Source of the DNA: Sinomonas sp. ASV322
GTDB taxonomy: Bacteria; Actinomycetota; Actinomycetes; Actinomycetales; Micrococcaceae
Assembly: GCF_030908245.1 (NCBI RefSeq)
Contig: NZ_JAVFJJ010000001.1
Location: forward strand, 479,565-543,564
Length of the DNA stretch: 64,000 bases
Reading direction: 5' to 3'
The notes under the pieces were generated by a model. That model ran no database searches, was not told the DNA's origin, and was given only the letters and a program-made list of their open reading frames with translations. Position 1 is the first letter of the stretch. Every line of letters begins with the position of its first letter. Below, piece by piece: positions 52,385-61,797 of this stretch. Both the position numbers and the translations under genes were made by a program.

Positions 52385-54397
52385 ATGGCCAACCCGCTCC
52401 TCACCCGCAGCACGCTTCCGTATGCCCTGCCGCCGTTTGCCGAGATCCGCGATGAGCACTACCCCGAAGCGGTCGACGCGGGCATTGCGTCTCATCTGAG
52501 GGAAATCGACGCCATCGTCGAATCGCCCGAGGCACCCGATTTCGAGAACACCGTCGAGGCGATCGAGCGCAGCGGGGCGCTCCTCAACCGTGCCGTCGCG
52601 GCGTTCATGACGATGGTTTCCTCGCACGGCACCGATTCCATCCGCACGCTCGAGACGCAGCTCACGCCCAAACTCAGCGCGCACCAGGACGCGATCCTCC
52701 TCAATCGCCGCCTCAGGGACCGCTTCGCCGCGATCGACGCGTCGGGACTCGACGCCGAGGCCGCGAGGCTCGTCGACGAATGGCTCAACGACTTCCGCCG
52801 TGCCGGGGCAGATCTCGACGACAAGGGGCAGCGCAGACTGCGCGAGCTCAACGCCGAGCTCTCTCGCCTCGGAACCGAATACGGCCAGCGGGTGGCGAAG
52901 GCCATCAACGACGCCGCGGTGCTCGTCACCGACGAGGCCGAACTCGCGGGGCTCCCCGCAGACGACCGCGCGAGCGCGGCCCAGGCCGCTCGGGCCGCGG
53001 GACACGAGGGCGGCTGGCTCCTGACGTTCGTCCAGCCCACCGGCCAGCCCGTTCTCGCCGTCCTCGAGAACCGCGACCTCCGCCGTCGCGTCTTCGAGCG
53101 GTCGGTCGCGCGCGGAAGCTCGGAGGGAGACACCGACGCTCGGGGACTCGTGCTCGATATGGCACGGCTCCGCGCGGAGAAGGCCTCGCTCCTCGGCTAT
53201 GAGACGTTCGCGGACCTCGCCGTCGACGACCAGACGGCGCCGTCCGCTGACGCTGTCCGTTCGATGCTCGCACGGCTCGCCCCGGCCGCCGTGCGCAACG
53301 CCGAAGCCGAGGCGCAGGCCCTCGCCGAGGTGGCAGGGCAGGACCTCGAGCCGTGGGATTGGGCCTTCTATTCGGCCATGGTCCGCCGCACGAAGTACGC
53401 GGTCGACGAGAAGGCGCTCCGCCAGTACTTCGAGCTCGACCGCGTGCTCGAGGACGGCGTCTTCTTCGCCGCGGGTCAGCTGTACGGACTCCGCTTCGAG
53501 GAGCGGCCTCACCTTCCCGGGTACCACGAGGACGTCCGGGTCTGGGAAATCTTCGACGCCGACGGCTCAGGCCTCGGCCTCTTCCTCGGCGACTACTTCG
53601 CCCGCCCGACCAAGCGAGGCGGCGCGTGGATGAACTCGCTCGTCGAGCAGTCGCGCCTCCTCGGCGAGCGGCCCGTCGTCGTCAACAACCTCAACGTCCC
53701 GAAGCCCGCTCCCGGCGAACCAGCCCTCCTGACGCTCGACGAGGCGCGCACGGCGTTCCACGAGTTCGGCCACGCGCTCCACGGGCTCCTCTCGGACGTC
53801 GAGTACCCGAAGTTCTCCGGTACGAACGTTCCGCGGGACTTCGTCGAATACCCGTCCCAGGTCAACGAGATGTGGCTCCTGTGGCCCGACGTCGTCGCGA
53901 ACTATGCCCGGCACGTCGAGACCGGAGAACCCCTCTCCCAAGAACAGATCGACGCGCTGGATGCGGCGAAGCTGTGGGGCGAGGGCTTCGCGACGACCGA
54001 ATACCTCGGGGCCTCGCTGCTCGACCTTGCATGGCACAGCCTCGCCGCCGGCGACGAGCCGGGCGATCCCCTCGACTTCGAGGCGCGAGCCCTCAAGGAT
54101 GCCGAGGTCGCCGTCGCACTCGTCCCGCCGAGGTATCGCACGGGGTACTTCCAGCACATCTTCGCGGGAGGGTGGTACGCGGCCGGGTACTGGTCGTACA
54201 TCTGGAGCGAGGTTCTCGACGCGGACACCGTCGAGTGGTTCAAGGAGAACGGTGGGCTCACGCGGGAAAACGGCGACGTGTTCCGCGCCCAGCTCCTGTC
54301 CCGCGGCTTCTCGCGAGATCCGCTCGAATCGTTCCGCGCCTTCCGCGGGCGGGAGGCCGACGTCGCGCCTCTCCTCGCGCGCCGCGGCCTCGGCTGA
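52385..54397 (+). CDS. M3-family peptidyl-dipeptidase (Dcp/oligopeptidase A type)
   Basis: A 670-residue cytosolic zinc metallopeptidase. The active site is AFHEFGHALHGLLSDVEYP (HExxH near residue 458) with the third ligand Glu in VEYPSQVNEMW. No signal peptide is present. The N-terminal TRSTLPYALPPFAEIRDEHY and the C-terminal FAGGWYAAGYWSYIWSEVLD are family-typical of Dcp. It degrades short peptides to dipeptides or similar. The SD GAAAGG lies in a small hairpin; only 69 bases separate the gene from asnB, and a hairpin terminator stands between. Confidence 0.93.
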   Translation: MANPLLTRSTLPYALPPFAEIRDEHYPEAVDAGIASHLREIDAIVESPEAPDFENTVEAIERSGALLNRAVAAFMTMVSSHGTDSIRTLETQLTPKLSAHQDAILLNRRLRDRFAAIDASGLDAEAARLVDEWLNDFRRAGADLDDKGQRRLRELNAELSRLGTEYGQRVAKAINDAAVLVTDEAELAGLPADDRASAAQAARAAGHEGGWLLTFVQPTGQPVLAVLENRDLRRRVFERSVARGSSEGDTDARGLVLDMARLRAEKASLLGYETFADLAVDDQTAPSADAVRSMLARLAPAAVRNAEAEAQALAEVAGQDLEPWDWAFYSAMVRRTKYAVDEKALRQYFELDRVLEDGVFFAAGQLYGLRFEERPHLPGYHEDVRVWEIFDADGSGLGLFLGDYFARPTKRGGAWMNSLVEQSRLLGERPVVVNNLNVPKPAPGEPALLTLDEARTAFHEFGHALHGLLSDVEYPKFSGTNVPRDFVEYPSQVNEMWLLWPDVVANYARHVETGEPLSQEQIDALDAAKLWGEGFATTEYLGASLLDLAWHSLAAGDEPGDPLDFEARALKDAEVAVALVPPRYRTGYFQHIFAGGWYAAGYWSYIWSEVLDADTVEWFKENGGLTRENGDVFRAQLLSRGFSRDPLESFRAFRGREADVAPLLARRGLG

Positions 54398-54443
54398 CGA
54401 CTCGGCGTTGCGGCTCATTCTGGTCGGCCGCAGTCCCCTTGTC

Positions 54444-54478
54444 GTTCGGAAAGGTCCCCTCAAGAAGCCTTTTCGAAC
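54444..54478. terminator. Hairpin downstream of the M3 peptidase gene
   Basis: GTTCGGAAAGG (54444-54454) pairs with CCTTTTCGAAC (54468-54478) with one G-U pair and a 13-base loop, 47 bases after the stop. It may terminate the peptidase transcript. Confidence 0.55.
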
Positions 54479-54552
54479 GTTAGGGTGACTTGGCTGCGAC
54501 GAGGCTCCGCGGACCTAGCCTGGGGGACGTCCCGCACCATCGATTGCTCCGT

Positions 54553-54584
54553 AGCTGTCGTTTTGGCTCCTCATAACGACAGTT
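54553..54584. repeat. Inverted repeat in the M3 peptidase-pdxS gap
   Basis: CTGTCGTT (54555-54562) and AACGACAG (54575-54582) are a perfect 8-base inverted repeat around a 12-base spacer; one A-T and one G-U pair extend it to 10. It lies between the two terminators of the 264-base gap and belongs to neither gene. Function unknown. Confidence 0.6.
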
Positions 54585-54604
54585 GTGCAGCAATGGATGT
54601 GAGA

Positions 54605-54646
54605 ACGACGGCGGCCGGCCACCCGAAGGTGACCGGCCGCCGTCGT
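54605..54646 (-). terminator. Terminator hairpin after pdxS
   Basis: Perfect 14-base arms ACGACGGCGGCCGG (54605-54618) and CCGGCCGCCGTCGT (54633-54646). The loop holds a further CACC/GGTG pair, so the whole element is a near-continuous hairpin. It starts 15 bases after the pdxS stop. Confidence 0.8.
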
Positions 54647-54661
54647 GCATTGCCTAAAGGC

Positions 54662-55570
54662 TTACCAGCCGCGCTCGGCGAGGCGGTGAGGCTGAGGGAT
54701 GTCGTCGACGTTGATGCCGACCATGGCCTCGCCGAGGCCGCGGGAGACCTTGGCGATCATGTCCGGGTCGTCGAAGAACGTCGTGGCCTTGACGACGGCG
54801 GCCGCGCGCTGGGCGGGGTTGCCGGACTTGAAGATGCCCGAGCCGACGAAGACGCCGTCCGCGCCGAGCTGCATCATCATGGCTGCGTCGGCGGGGGTCG
54901 CGATCCCGCCGGCCGTGAACAGCACGACCGGGAGCTTGCCGGTCTCCGCGATCTCGCGCACGAGCGCGTACGGGGCCTGGAGCTCCTTGGCCGCGACGTA
55001 GAGCTCGTCCTCGGCCATCGTGGTCAGGCGGCGGATCTCGGCGCGGATCTTGCGCATGTGCGTGGTGGCGTTGGAGACGTCTCCGGTGCCGGCCTCGCCC
55101 TTGGAACGGATCATCGCCGCGCCCTCATTGATGCGGCGCAGCGCCTCGCCGAGGTTCGTCGCCCCGCACACGAACGGCACGGTGAACTGCCACTTGTCGA
55201 TGTGGTTCTCATAGTCGGCCGGGGTCAGGACCTCAGACTCGTCGATGTAGTCCACGCCGAGGGACTGGAGGACCTGAGCCTCGACGAAGTGGCCGATGCG
55301 GGCCTTCGCCATCACCGGAATCGAGACCGCGCCGATGATCGCGTCGATCATGTCCGGGTCCGACATGCGCGAGACCCCGCCCTGGGCGCGGATGTCGGCC
55401 GGCACGCGCTCGAGGGCCATCACGGCCACGGCGCCGGCGTCCTCGGCGATCTTCGCCTGCTCGACGTTGACGACGTCCATGATGACGCCGCCCTTGAGCA
55501 TCTCCGCCATGCCGCGCTTGACGCGATCGCTGCCGGTGGTCGGAGCCGAGGAGTTTGCTTCAGTAGACAC
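54662..55570 (-). CDS. pdxS: Pyridoxal 5'-phosphate synthase lyase subunit
   Basis: A 302-residue (beta/alpha)8 enzyme that makes PLP from ribose 5-phosphate, glyceraldehyde 3-phosphate and ammonia from Pdx[50 protein letters not shown] and [14 protein letters not shown] are all present, with the conserved catalytic lysines in MLKGG and MAKARIG. GTG 55570 is preferred to an upstream TTG at 55597. No pdxT follows it here. Confidence 0.96.
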   Translation of the reverse strand: MSTEANSSAPTTGSDRVKRGMAEMLKGGVIMDVVNVEQAKIAEDAGAVAVMALERVPADIRAQGGVSRMSDPDMIDAIIGAVSIPVMAKARIGHFVEAQVLQSLGVDYIDESEVLTPADYENHIDKWQFTVPFVCGATNLGEALRRINEGAAMIRSKGEAGTGDVSNATTHMRKIRAEIRRLTTMAEDELYVAAKELQAPYALVREIAETGKLPVVLFTAGGIATPADAAMMMQLGADGVFVGSGIFKSGNPAQRAAAVVKATTFFDDPDMIAKVSRGLGEAMVGINVDDIPQPHRLAERGW

Positions 55571-55657
55571 GTACTCGTCTTTCTTTAGGCTGCTCAAATG
55601 AAGAAGTGGTGTCGATCCAACCCGAGAGGAAGAACCTGAATCCTTGGGGAGAACCCC

Positions 55658-55663
55658 AGTCTA
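55658..55663 (-). promoter_or_regulatory. Predicted -10 element of pdxS
   Basis: TAGACT on the minus strand, about 88 bases before the pdxS GTG. The leader holds a small GGGG/CCCC hairpin. The rest of the 183-base gap to pgsA shows no gene. Confidence 0.5.
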
Positions 55664-55753
55664 TCGCCGCAGGTGCCACGGTGTGAGCGGTGCGACCAAC
55701 CAAGAGCGCCGCGGCGCGCATGGGCGAATGCACAGGGCGCCGGCGGGGCTCCG

Positions 55754-56374
55754 TCAGGCCGGGCTGGACTCTTCGCGGGCCTGGCGCCGCACCGCGAGAA
55801 TCCGCTGGATGACCGTCACGACGCTTGCGAGCGCAAGCACCACGAAAGTCCAGAACAGGAACGGCGTGGGCAGGCCCAAGCCGCACAGGCCGGCGACGAC
55901 GAGGACCGAGACGAGCCGCTCCGCCCTCTCCGCGATGCCGACATTGGCCGTGTAGCCGAGCGATTCCGCCTTCGCCCGGGCATACGAGACGAGGTTCCCG
56001 AGGAGGATGCTGACGACGGCGAGAGAGCCCGTCTCCGGCGAACGGCCGCCGCTGTAGAACCACAGGGCGAGTCCGAGGAAGATCGCGCTGTCCTGCACCC
56101 GATCCAGCGTCGAGTCGAGGAAGCTCCCCCACCGGCCCTGGCGCCCGGCGAGGCGTGCCATGATCCCATCGACGACGTCGGAGAACACGAAGAGCGTGAT
56201 GGCGACGACGCCCCAGAAGAGCTGGCCCAACGGGAACAGGATGAGGGCCGCGAGGCTCACCCCTGCAGTTCCCGCGAACGTCACGGCGTCCGGCGAGACG
56301 CCGAGCTTGAGGAGCGCGCGAGCGAGGGGCGTGAAAAGCCGCGTGAAGAACTCGCGGGCGTGTCTATTGAGCAC
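55754..56374 (-). CDS. pgsA: CDP-alcohol phosphatidyltransferase (phosphatidylinositol-phosphate synthase type)
   Basis: A 206-residue integral membrane enzyme with six hydrophobic segments. The class-defining motif D-x2-D-G-x2-A-R-x8-G-x3-D-x3-D is seen in DVVDGIMARLAGRQGRWGSF followed by LDSTLDR. In Actinobacteria the gene next to the HIT protein and thrS usually makes phosphatidylinositol phosphate. The mannoside acyltransferase and mannosyltransferase genes often found next are absent; pdxS follows instead. GTG 56374 overlaps the HIT gene by 11 bases. Confidence 0.88.
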   Translation of the reverse strand: MLNRHAREFFTRLFTPLARALLKLGVSPDAVTFAGTAGVSLAALILFPLGQLFWGVVAITLFVFSDVVDGIMARLAGRQGRWGSFLDSTLDRVQDSAIFLGLALWFYSGGRSPETGSLAVVSILLGNLVSYARAKAESLGYTANVGIAERAERLVSVLVVAGLCGLGLPTPFLFWTFVVLALASVVTVIQRILAVRRQAREESSPA

Positions 56375-57017
56375 CCGCTGCCTTCCCGCCGTCCCGCGCG
56401 AGCGCCGCGTCGCCGTCGTCCTCCACGCCGGCCCGGTGCCACGCCTCGGCGAGGAGCCCGCGCGTCTCGTCCAAGGTCTGAGTGATCTGCTTCGTCTGGG
56501 CGATGATCGGGAGGAAATTCCCGTCGCCACCCCACCGCGGCACGACGTGCTGGTGGAGGTGCGCCGCGATGCCCGCTCCCCCGGCGTCGCCCTGGTTGAT
56601 GCCGATGTTGAACCCGTGCGGGCCCGCGACCTTGCGGATCACGCGCATCGCCGCCTGGGTGATCTCCGACATCTCTGCCGTCTCTTCGGGCGTGATATCT
56701 GTGTAGTCCGCAACGTGGCGGTAGGGGCACACCAAGAGGTGGCCCGGGTTGTACGGGAACAGGTTGAGCACCGCGTAGCACGTGCGCCCGCGGTGCACGA
56801 TGAGCGCTTCCTCATCGCTGCGGGCGGGTGCCGCGCAGAAGGGGCAGTCCTCCCGATTGCGGAATTGCCCCTGGCCGCCCTTGACGTATGCCATGCGGTG
56901 CGGAGTCCACAGACGCCCGAAAGCATCCGGGGCGCTGGGCAGCTCGAAGCTGTCCGTCACCTCGCTGTCCGGGTCGCCGCCCGCGCGGGGCAGCTGTGCG
57001 CCTGTGAACTCCGCCAT
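56364..57017 (-). CDS. HIT-family nucleotide hydrolase/phosphorylase
   Basis: A 217-residue histidine-triad protein. The triad is HLHQHVVPRW; CPFCAAPA near residue 65 is a zinc site, and LNLFPYNPGHLLVCPYRHV is the substrate region. This matches the actinobacterial Ap4A-phosphorylase-like HIT proteins encoded between thrS and pgsA. ATG 57017 lies 1 base after the thrS stop; the open frame upstream is a thrS shadow. Confidence 0.88.
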   Translation of the reverse strand: MAEFTGAQLPRAGGDPDSEVTDSFELPSAPDAFGRLWTPHRMAYVKGGQGQFRNREDCPFCAAPARSDEEALIVHRGRTCYAVLNLFPYNPGHLLVCPYRHVADYTDITPEETAEMSEITQAAMRVIRKVAGPHGFNIGINQGDAGGAGIAAHLHQHVVPRWGGDGNFLPIIAQTKQITQTLDETRGLLAEAWHRAGVEDDGDAALARDGGKAAGAQ

Positions 57018-57018
57018 G

Positions 57019-59034
57019 TCAGAGCGCCCGCGTGCGGACGGCCTCGACGATCCGCTTGACCGCCTCGTCGACGGGCACGCCATTGTCCTGGCTGCCATCG
57101 CGGAACCTGAACGACACGGCTCCGGCCTCGGCGTCCTCGCCACCCGCGATCAGCACGAACGGGATCTTGTCCTTGCTCGCCGTGCGGATCTTCTTCGGGA
57201 AGCGATCGCTCGAGGCGTCCACGTGGGCGCGGATGCCCTCCTTCTTGAGGCGATCGACGACGTCGTACATGTAGTCGTCGAACGCCTCGGCGACGGGAAT
57301 CCCGACGACCTGGACCGGGGCGAGCCACGCCGGGAAGGCTCCCGCATAATGCTCCGTCAGGACGCCGAGGAACCGCTCGACCGAGCCGAAGAGCGCACGG
57401 TGGATCATGACGGGACGCTGGCGCGTTCCGTCTGCGGCCTGGTACTCGAGCTCGAAGCGCTCCGGCAGGTTGAAGTCGAGCTGGATCGTCGACATCTGCC
57501 ACGTGCGCCCGATCGCGTCGCGGGCCTGGACGGAGATCTTGGGACCGTAGAACGCGGCCCCGCCCGGATCCGGCACGAGCTCGAGGCCGGAGGCCTCGGC
57601 GACCGCCGCGAGGGTGCTCGTGGCCTCCTCCCAGGCATCGTCCGAGCCGACGTACTTCTCGGGATCCTTCGTGGAGAGCTCGAGGTAGAAGTCGTTGAGG
57701 CCGTAGTCCTTCAGCAGGTCGAGGACGAAGTTGAGCGTCGTGGTGAGCTCATCCTTCATCTGCTCCTTCGTGCAGTAGATGTGGGCGTCGTCCTGGGTCA
57801 TGCCGCGGACGCGGGTGAGACCGTGCACAACGCCCGACTTCTCGTAGCGGTACACCGAGCCGAACTCGAACAGCCGCAGCGGAAGCTCGCGGTAGGAACG
57901 GCCCCGTGAGCGGAAGATGAGGTTGTGCATGGGGCAGTTCATGGGCTTAAGGTAGTAGTCCTGCCCCGGCTTGCGAACGGTGCCGTCCTCATTGAGCTCG
58001 GCGTCGACGTGCATCGCTGGGAACATGCCCTCGCGATACCAGTCGAGGTGGCCGGAGACCTCGTACAGGTGGCCCTTCGTAATGTGCGGCGTATAGACGA
58101 ACTCATAGCCGGCCTCGGTGTGGCGCTGGCGCGAGTAATCCTCCATGGACTTGCGGATGATGCCGCCCTTGGGGTGGAAGACCGGGAGGCCCGAGCCGAG
58201 CTCGTCCGGGAACGAGAACAGGTCGAGTTCGGCGCCGAGCTTGCGATGGTCGCGGCGCTCCGCCTCGGCGATGCGGTCCTGGTACTCCTTGAGCGCTTCC
58301 TTCGTGGGCCACGCGGTGCCGTAGATGCGCTGGAGCTGGTCGTTCTTCTCGCTGCCGAGCCAGTACGCCGCGGCCGACCGGGTGAGCGCGAACGCGTTCG
58401 AGATGAGCTTCGTGTTGGGCAGGTGCGGCCCGCGGCACAGGTCGTGCCACACGGCCTCGCCGTTCTTGCGGTCGATGTTGTCGTAGATCGTGATCTCGCC
58501 GGCACCGACCTCGATGTTGGCGCCCTCCTTCGCCGCCCCCTCGGACTGGTGGTCCTTGGCCCCGAGCAGCACGAGCTTGTACGGCTCGTGCTTCATGGCC
58601 TCGATCGCCTCGCCCTCCGAGACGCTGCGGCGCCTGAAGATCTGGTTCTGGTTGACGATCTTGAGCATCATCTTCTCGAGGGAGCGCAGGTCCTCGGGCG
58701 TGAACGGCTCTTCGACGTCGAAATCGAAGTAGAAGCCGTCCCTGATGTACGGGCCGATGCCGAGTTTCGCGTCGGGCCGCAGCTGCTGAACGGCCTGCGC
58801 CATGACGTGCGCGGCCGAGTGCCGGAGGACATTGAGGCCGTCCTCCGAGGCAACATCCACGCCTTCGACGACGGCGCCGGCCGGGATGGGCTGGTCGAGA
58901 TCCTTGAGCGCGCCGTCAACGCGGACGACGACGATCTCCCGCCTGCCGTCGAAGAGGTCCGCGCCCGTCGTGCCCCGCGTGACGGTCCGCTCCTCGCCGT
59001 CGACAGTGATGGTGATCTGTTGGGCATCTGACAC
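57019..59034 (-). CDS. thrS: Threonine-tRNA ligase
   Basis: A 671-residue class II synthetase with N-terminal TGS ([20 protein letters not shown]), editing domain ([15 protein letters not shown], with a further His in [12 protein letters not shown]-like CRGPHLPNT), catalytic core ([16 protein letters not shown] with the zinc-binding Cys, [15 protein letters not shown]) and anticodon domain ([19 protein letters not shown]). GTG 59034 has GAGGAG 6 bases upstream. TAGTCT at 59102-59107 (minus strand) is a possible -10. Confidence 0.96.
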   Translation of the reverse strand: MSDAQQITITVDGEERTVTRGTTGADLFDGRREIVVVRVDGALKDLDQPIPAGAVVEGVDVASEDGLNVLRHSAAHVMAQAVQQLRPDAKLGIGPYIRDGFYFDFDVEEPFTPEDLRSLEKMMLKIVNQNQIFRRRSVSEGEAIEAMKHEPYKLVLLGAKDHQSEGAAKEGANIEVGAGEITIYDNIDRKNGEAVWHDLCRGPHLPNTKLISNAFALTRSAAAYWLGSEKNDQLQRIYGTAWPTKEALKEYQDRIAEAERRDHRKLGAELDLFSFPDELGSGLPVFHPKGGIIRKSMEDYSRQRHTEAGYEFVYTPHITKGHLYEVSGHLDWYREGMFPAMHVDAELNEDGTVRKPGQDYYLKPMNCPMHNLIFRSRGRSYRELPLRLFEFGSVYRYEKSGVVHGLTRVRGMTQDDAHIYCTKEQMKDELTTTLNFVLDLLKDYGLNDFYLELSTKDPEKYVGSDDAWEEATSTLAAVAEASGLELVPDPGGAAFYGPKISVQARDAIGRTWQMSTIQLDFNLPERFELEYQAADGTRQRPVMIHRALFGSVERFLGVLTEHYAGAFPAWLAPVQVVGIPVAEAFDDYMYDVVDRLKKEGIRAHVDASSDRFPKKIRTASKDKIPFVLIAGGEDAEAGAVSFRFRDGSQDNGVPVDEAVKRIVEAVRTRAL

Positions 59035-59133
59035 GGGCGTCTCCTCTTCGTTGTCGGCTTCATAGCTTGTGGCATACGGGGACCACAGCCAGCCATCGTC
59101 AAGACTAGCGGAAAGGCGTGCGCACCCCCGCCG

Positions 59134-61752
59134 TCACGCAGCCGGCACGGACGACGGCGGGACTCCAGGGCGGTTGGGGACTTCGGCCTCGGCGATGTCG
59201 AGGGTGAGCTGCCCGTCGATCGACGTGCCCCAGTGCGAGGACGGCGGAGCCGGAGGTGCGAGCTGCTCGACGAGATCCGCTCCGCTCCCCCGGCTCACGG
59301 CCGCTCGGTGCAGCGAATCGAACGCCCCAGCCTGAGCGAGGCGCCGCACGCTCGCCCTGCTCGGCCGCGCCCGATCCAGAAGGTCCGCGATCGACGTGTA
59401 TGGCTGTCCCGCCACAATCCGTCGAAGGTCATTCCGGGAGAGGCCGTGGATGTCCCTGAGCGCGGGGCGGATGCCGAGCTTGCCGGCGTCCGGCCCCGAA
59501 TCGATCCGTTCGACGCAGTATCCGTCGCGGCTTTCGTTGGTGTCCGGCGGCAGGATCGGGATACCGAGCCGACGCGCCTCCGCGACGAGGAGGCTCCTGG
59601 GATATGTTCCTGAACGGTGCTCGAACATCCCCGCAAGGAACGCTTCGGGATGATGCGTCGCGAGCCACGCCGACTGGTAGGCGGGCAGCGCGGACGTGGC
59701 CCCGTGGGCTCGGGAGCTGCCAACCGCTGTGATGAGGTCGTTGAAGTCGCGGGGCGCCGTGCTCCCCGCAGCCGTGCGCCGGCCCGGGGACTCGACCGGC
59801 CGACCGCCAAGCGTGTGGGTCGAGCGGATGAGCTCGTACGTGGGCTCGTCGTCGAGGGGAATGGCATCGAGGTCGATCCGCGCGTCCTCGTGGGCGCCTT
59901 CGGGACCTGCAGCCGAGCCTCCGCGAATCCGCGCAATCTCGCGCACGGCGAAGGCCATCGTGCTCTGGAGGGGCGCTCCGTGGATGCCGAGCGTGAGCAG
60001 CCCCATGGAGTCCAGGTCGTGCCGGTCGAACTGGCTCATCGGCAGGCCTCGGCCGCTCGGCTGCACGGGCGTTCGGTCGAGCAGGCGCGCGTCGCCCAGA
60101 ATCAGCCCGCCCGGATGCATCGACAGGAGACGCGACTGCTGGTCAAGGACCTCGGTCGCGTCCACGGATAGCTCGAGCTGGCCCTCCTGCCCCGCGTGCG
60201 GGGCCACCGCGCGCAGCTCAGCCTCCTGAAGGATGCTGCCGGGACCGCCCACGAGCGCGACGCGCTCGGCGCCGAAGCGCTTGAAGACCTGCCGGTGCAC
60301 GGTGAGGCACGCAGCGTGCTCGACGGCGAAGCCTATGCGCGGGAGCGTGCGGCCATCGCGGGGAAGGAATTCCTCGAAGCTCAGCCGGTGCCGCAGCGGA
60401 TCGACGTGGCTGATCCCGAGGACATAATTGACCACGCTCGAGGCGCCCGAGCCTTGCACCGCCGACCGAACGCCCATGCCGCGGATCGTCTCCGCCAACT
60501 CGGCGACCGCGAGGAAGTAAGGCGCGACGCCGAGGCCGTCGATGACGCCGAGCTCATGCTCAAGCCGCGCAGCAACCCGGTCGTCGGTATCCCCCACGGC
60601 GCCCGGATAGCGGTCCGGAACGGCGGCGCGGCAGCGCTCGGCGAGCACGCGGATCGGTTCCCCGGTCACGCCGAGGACGGACGCCTCGGGGACGACTGGC
60701 CGCCGCCATCCGGCGTCGGCGGCAGGATCGAGCCGACAGCGGTCCGCGATCCGCTCCGTGTTGCCGAGGAGGTTCGCGAGGTCCTTCGCTCCGAGGCCCG
60801 CCGCGTGCACGATCTCGCGCCCGAGGCGATGCATGAGTGCCGCGGGCTTGAGCCAGCTGTGCCCCGTAGCGACGTCCGAGGCCTCGCCGGGCGGCATGGG
60901 CGCGCGGACGGCGGCGAGGACCGCCGCCGCTTGGGCGCGGGCCATGTCTGCGCGGGCCGCTTCGCCCCGAGGGGCGTCAGGGCGGGCCGATTCTGCGGCG
61001 GCCTCGTCAACGTGGCGGACCGCGTTCGTGAGCACTGCCGGGATGCTGTGCTCGCTCGCGAGACGGAGCATGCGCACGGCGTGCGCAGTACTAAGCGGTC
61101 GGCCGGGACCGGTCAGCTGGGTCACGAGCTCGACGGCGAGGGCACCCGCCGGCATGACGTCGAGCCACTCGCGGAACAGCGTTCGCGGGCGTAAGAACCG
61201 CTGCCCGGACAACGCGCGGCCAACGTCCGAATCCGGTCCGATGAGCACGGTCAGGACGGGCCTTCCGGTGTCGGGGTCGACGCACCGCGCGGCGAGCTCC
61301 GAGCGCAGGACGCCGACCGGCACCGGGCCGTTCCTCGTGGCCTTGGTCGCCGCGTGGGCGTCGGAGACGAGCCGGCACAGGGCCCTCCAGCCCGCCCCGC
61401 CGTTGCTCCCGTGGGCGAGCACGACGACGCGCCCCGCCACCCCGCGGGAACCGCGCCGTGGCCGCCGCGCACCTCGGCGAGCGCCGTCGTCGTCCTCTTC
61501 TGCGTGAACCTCGGCGGGTTCGGCGAGGATCGGGAGGTCGACGCCGACGATCGGATCGATCCCCGCGGCAAGGCACGCGCCGATGTGCCTGACGGCGCCG
61601 TAGAGGCCGTCGCGGTCCGTGCGGGCGAGCGCGGTGGCGCCGTCGGCCGCGGCGGCGGCCACGAAATCGTCGGGACGGGACCCGCCGCCAAATGAGCTGA
61701 ACGCGCTCGCGACGTGCAGATGCGTGAACGGTTCAGGCACGGGCTCTCTCAC
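59134..61752 (-). CDS. DnaE2-like C-family DNA polymerase homologue, catalytically degenerate
   Basis: An 872-residue homologue of the replicative/error-prone polymerase alpha chain (normally about 1050-1200). The PHP region is recognisable but altered: HLHVASAFS at 11-19 has Ala15 for a metal His, and TDHD reads TDRD. In the palm, GSGASSVVNYVLGISHVDPL is close to the family, but the PDIDIDIE metal site reads PRIGFAVE (471-478), losing all three Asp, and the third Asp (GLVKFDLLG) is Gly589 in GLLTLGIHG. The fingers after DFNDLI are largely deleted. The C-terminal helix-hairpin-helix part remains (LRDIHGLSRNDLRRI). GTG 61752 is chosen over TTG 61776. No frameshift or stop is present. Confidence 0.85.
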   Translation of the reverse strand: MREPVPEPFTHLHVASAFSSFGGGSRPDDFVAAAAADGATALARTDRDGLYGAVRHIGACLAAGIDPIVGVDLPILAEPAEVHAEEDDDGARRGARRPRRGSRGVAGRVVVLAHGSNGGAGWRALCRLVSDAHAATKATRNGPVPVGVLRSELAARCVDPDTGRPVLTVLIGPDSDVGRALSGQRFLRPRTLFREWLDVMPAGALAVELVTQLTGPGRPLSTAHAVRMLRLASEHSIPAVLTNAVRHVDEAAAESARPDAPRGEAARADMARAQAAAVLAAVRAPMPPGEASDVATGHSWLKPAALMHRLGREIVHAAGLGAKDLANLLGNTERIADRCRLDPAADAGWRRPVVPEASVLGVTGEPIRVLAERCRAAVPDRYPGAVGDTDDRVAARLEHELGVIDGLGVAPYFLAVAELAETIRGMGVRSAVQGSGASSVVNYVLGISHVDPLRHRLSFEEFLPRDGRTLPRIGFAVEHAACLTVHRQVFKRFGAERVALVGGPGSILQEAELRAVAPHAGQEGQLELSVDATEVLDQQSRLLSMHPGGLILGDARLLDRTPVQPSGRGLPMSQFDRHDLDSMGLLTLGIHGAPLQSTMAFAVREIARIRGGSAAGPEGAHEDARIDLDAIPLDDEPTYELIRSTHTLGGRPVESPGRRTAAGSTAPRDFNDLITAVGSSRAHGATSALPAYQSAWLATHHPEAFLAGMFEHRSGTYPRSLLVAEARRLGIPILPPDTNESRDGYCVERIDSGPDAGKLGIRPALRDIHGLSRNDLRRIVAGQPYTSIADLLDRARPSRASVRRLAQAGAFDSLHRAAVSRGSGADLVEQLAPPAPPSSHWGTSIDGQLTLDIAEAEVPNRPGVPPSSVPAA

Positions 61753-61781
61753 TCGGCTTCTTGGTCTTCTACCCAAAGTCT

Positions 61782-61797
61782 TCGAAGATAGTTTCGA
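61782..61797. promoter_or_regulatory. Candidate LexA (SOS) box in a divergent promoter
   Basis: TCGAAGATAGTTTCGA matches 13 of 16 positions of the actinobacterial SOS box TCGAACATATGTTCGA. Both 5-base half-sites TCGAA and TTCGA are exact and correctly spaced; the inner C and G are changed. It lies 30 bases before the DnaE-like GTG and 51 before the SRAP start, so it could control both. Confidence 0.5.

Noticed and set aside
49487-53527. A minus-strand open frame of 1346 codons antisense to asnB and the M3 peptidase
   Set aside because: It spans two real genes on the other strand and the gap between them, has compositional bias of a GC-frame shadow and no recognisable motif.
61741-61776. TTG at 61776 as the start of the DnaE-like gene
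   Set aside because: It would place the start 6 bases from the LexA-like box and needs a rare TTG without SD; the next GTG codons at 61752 or 61740 reach the conserved FTHLH region with less extra sequence.
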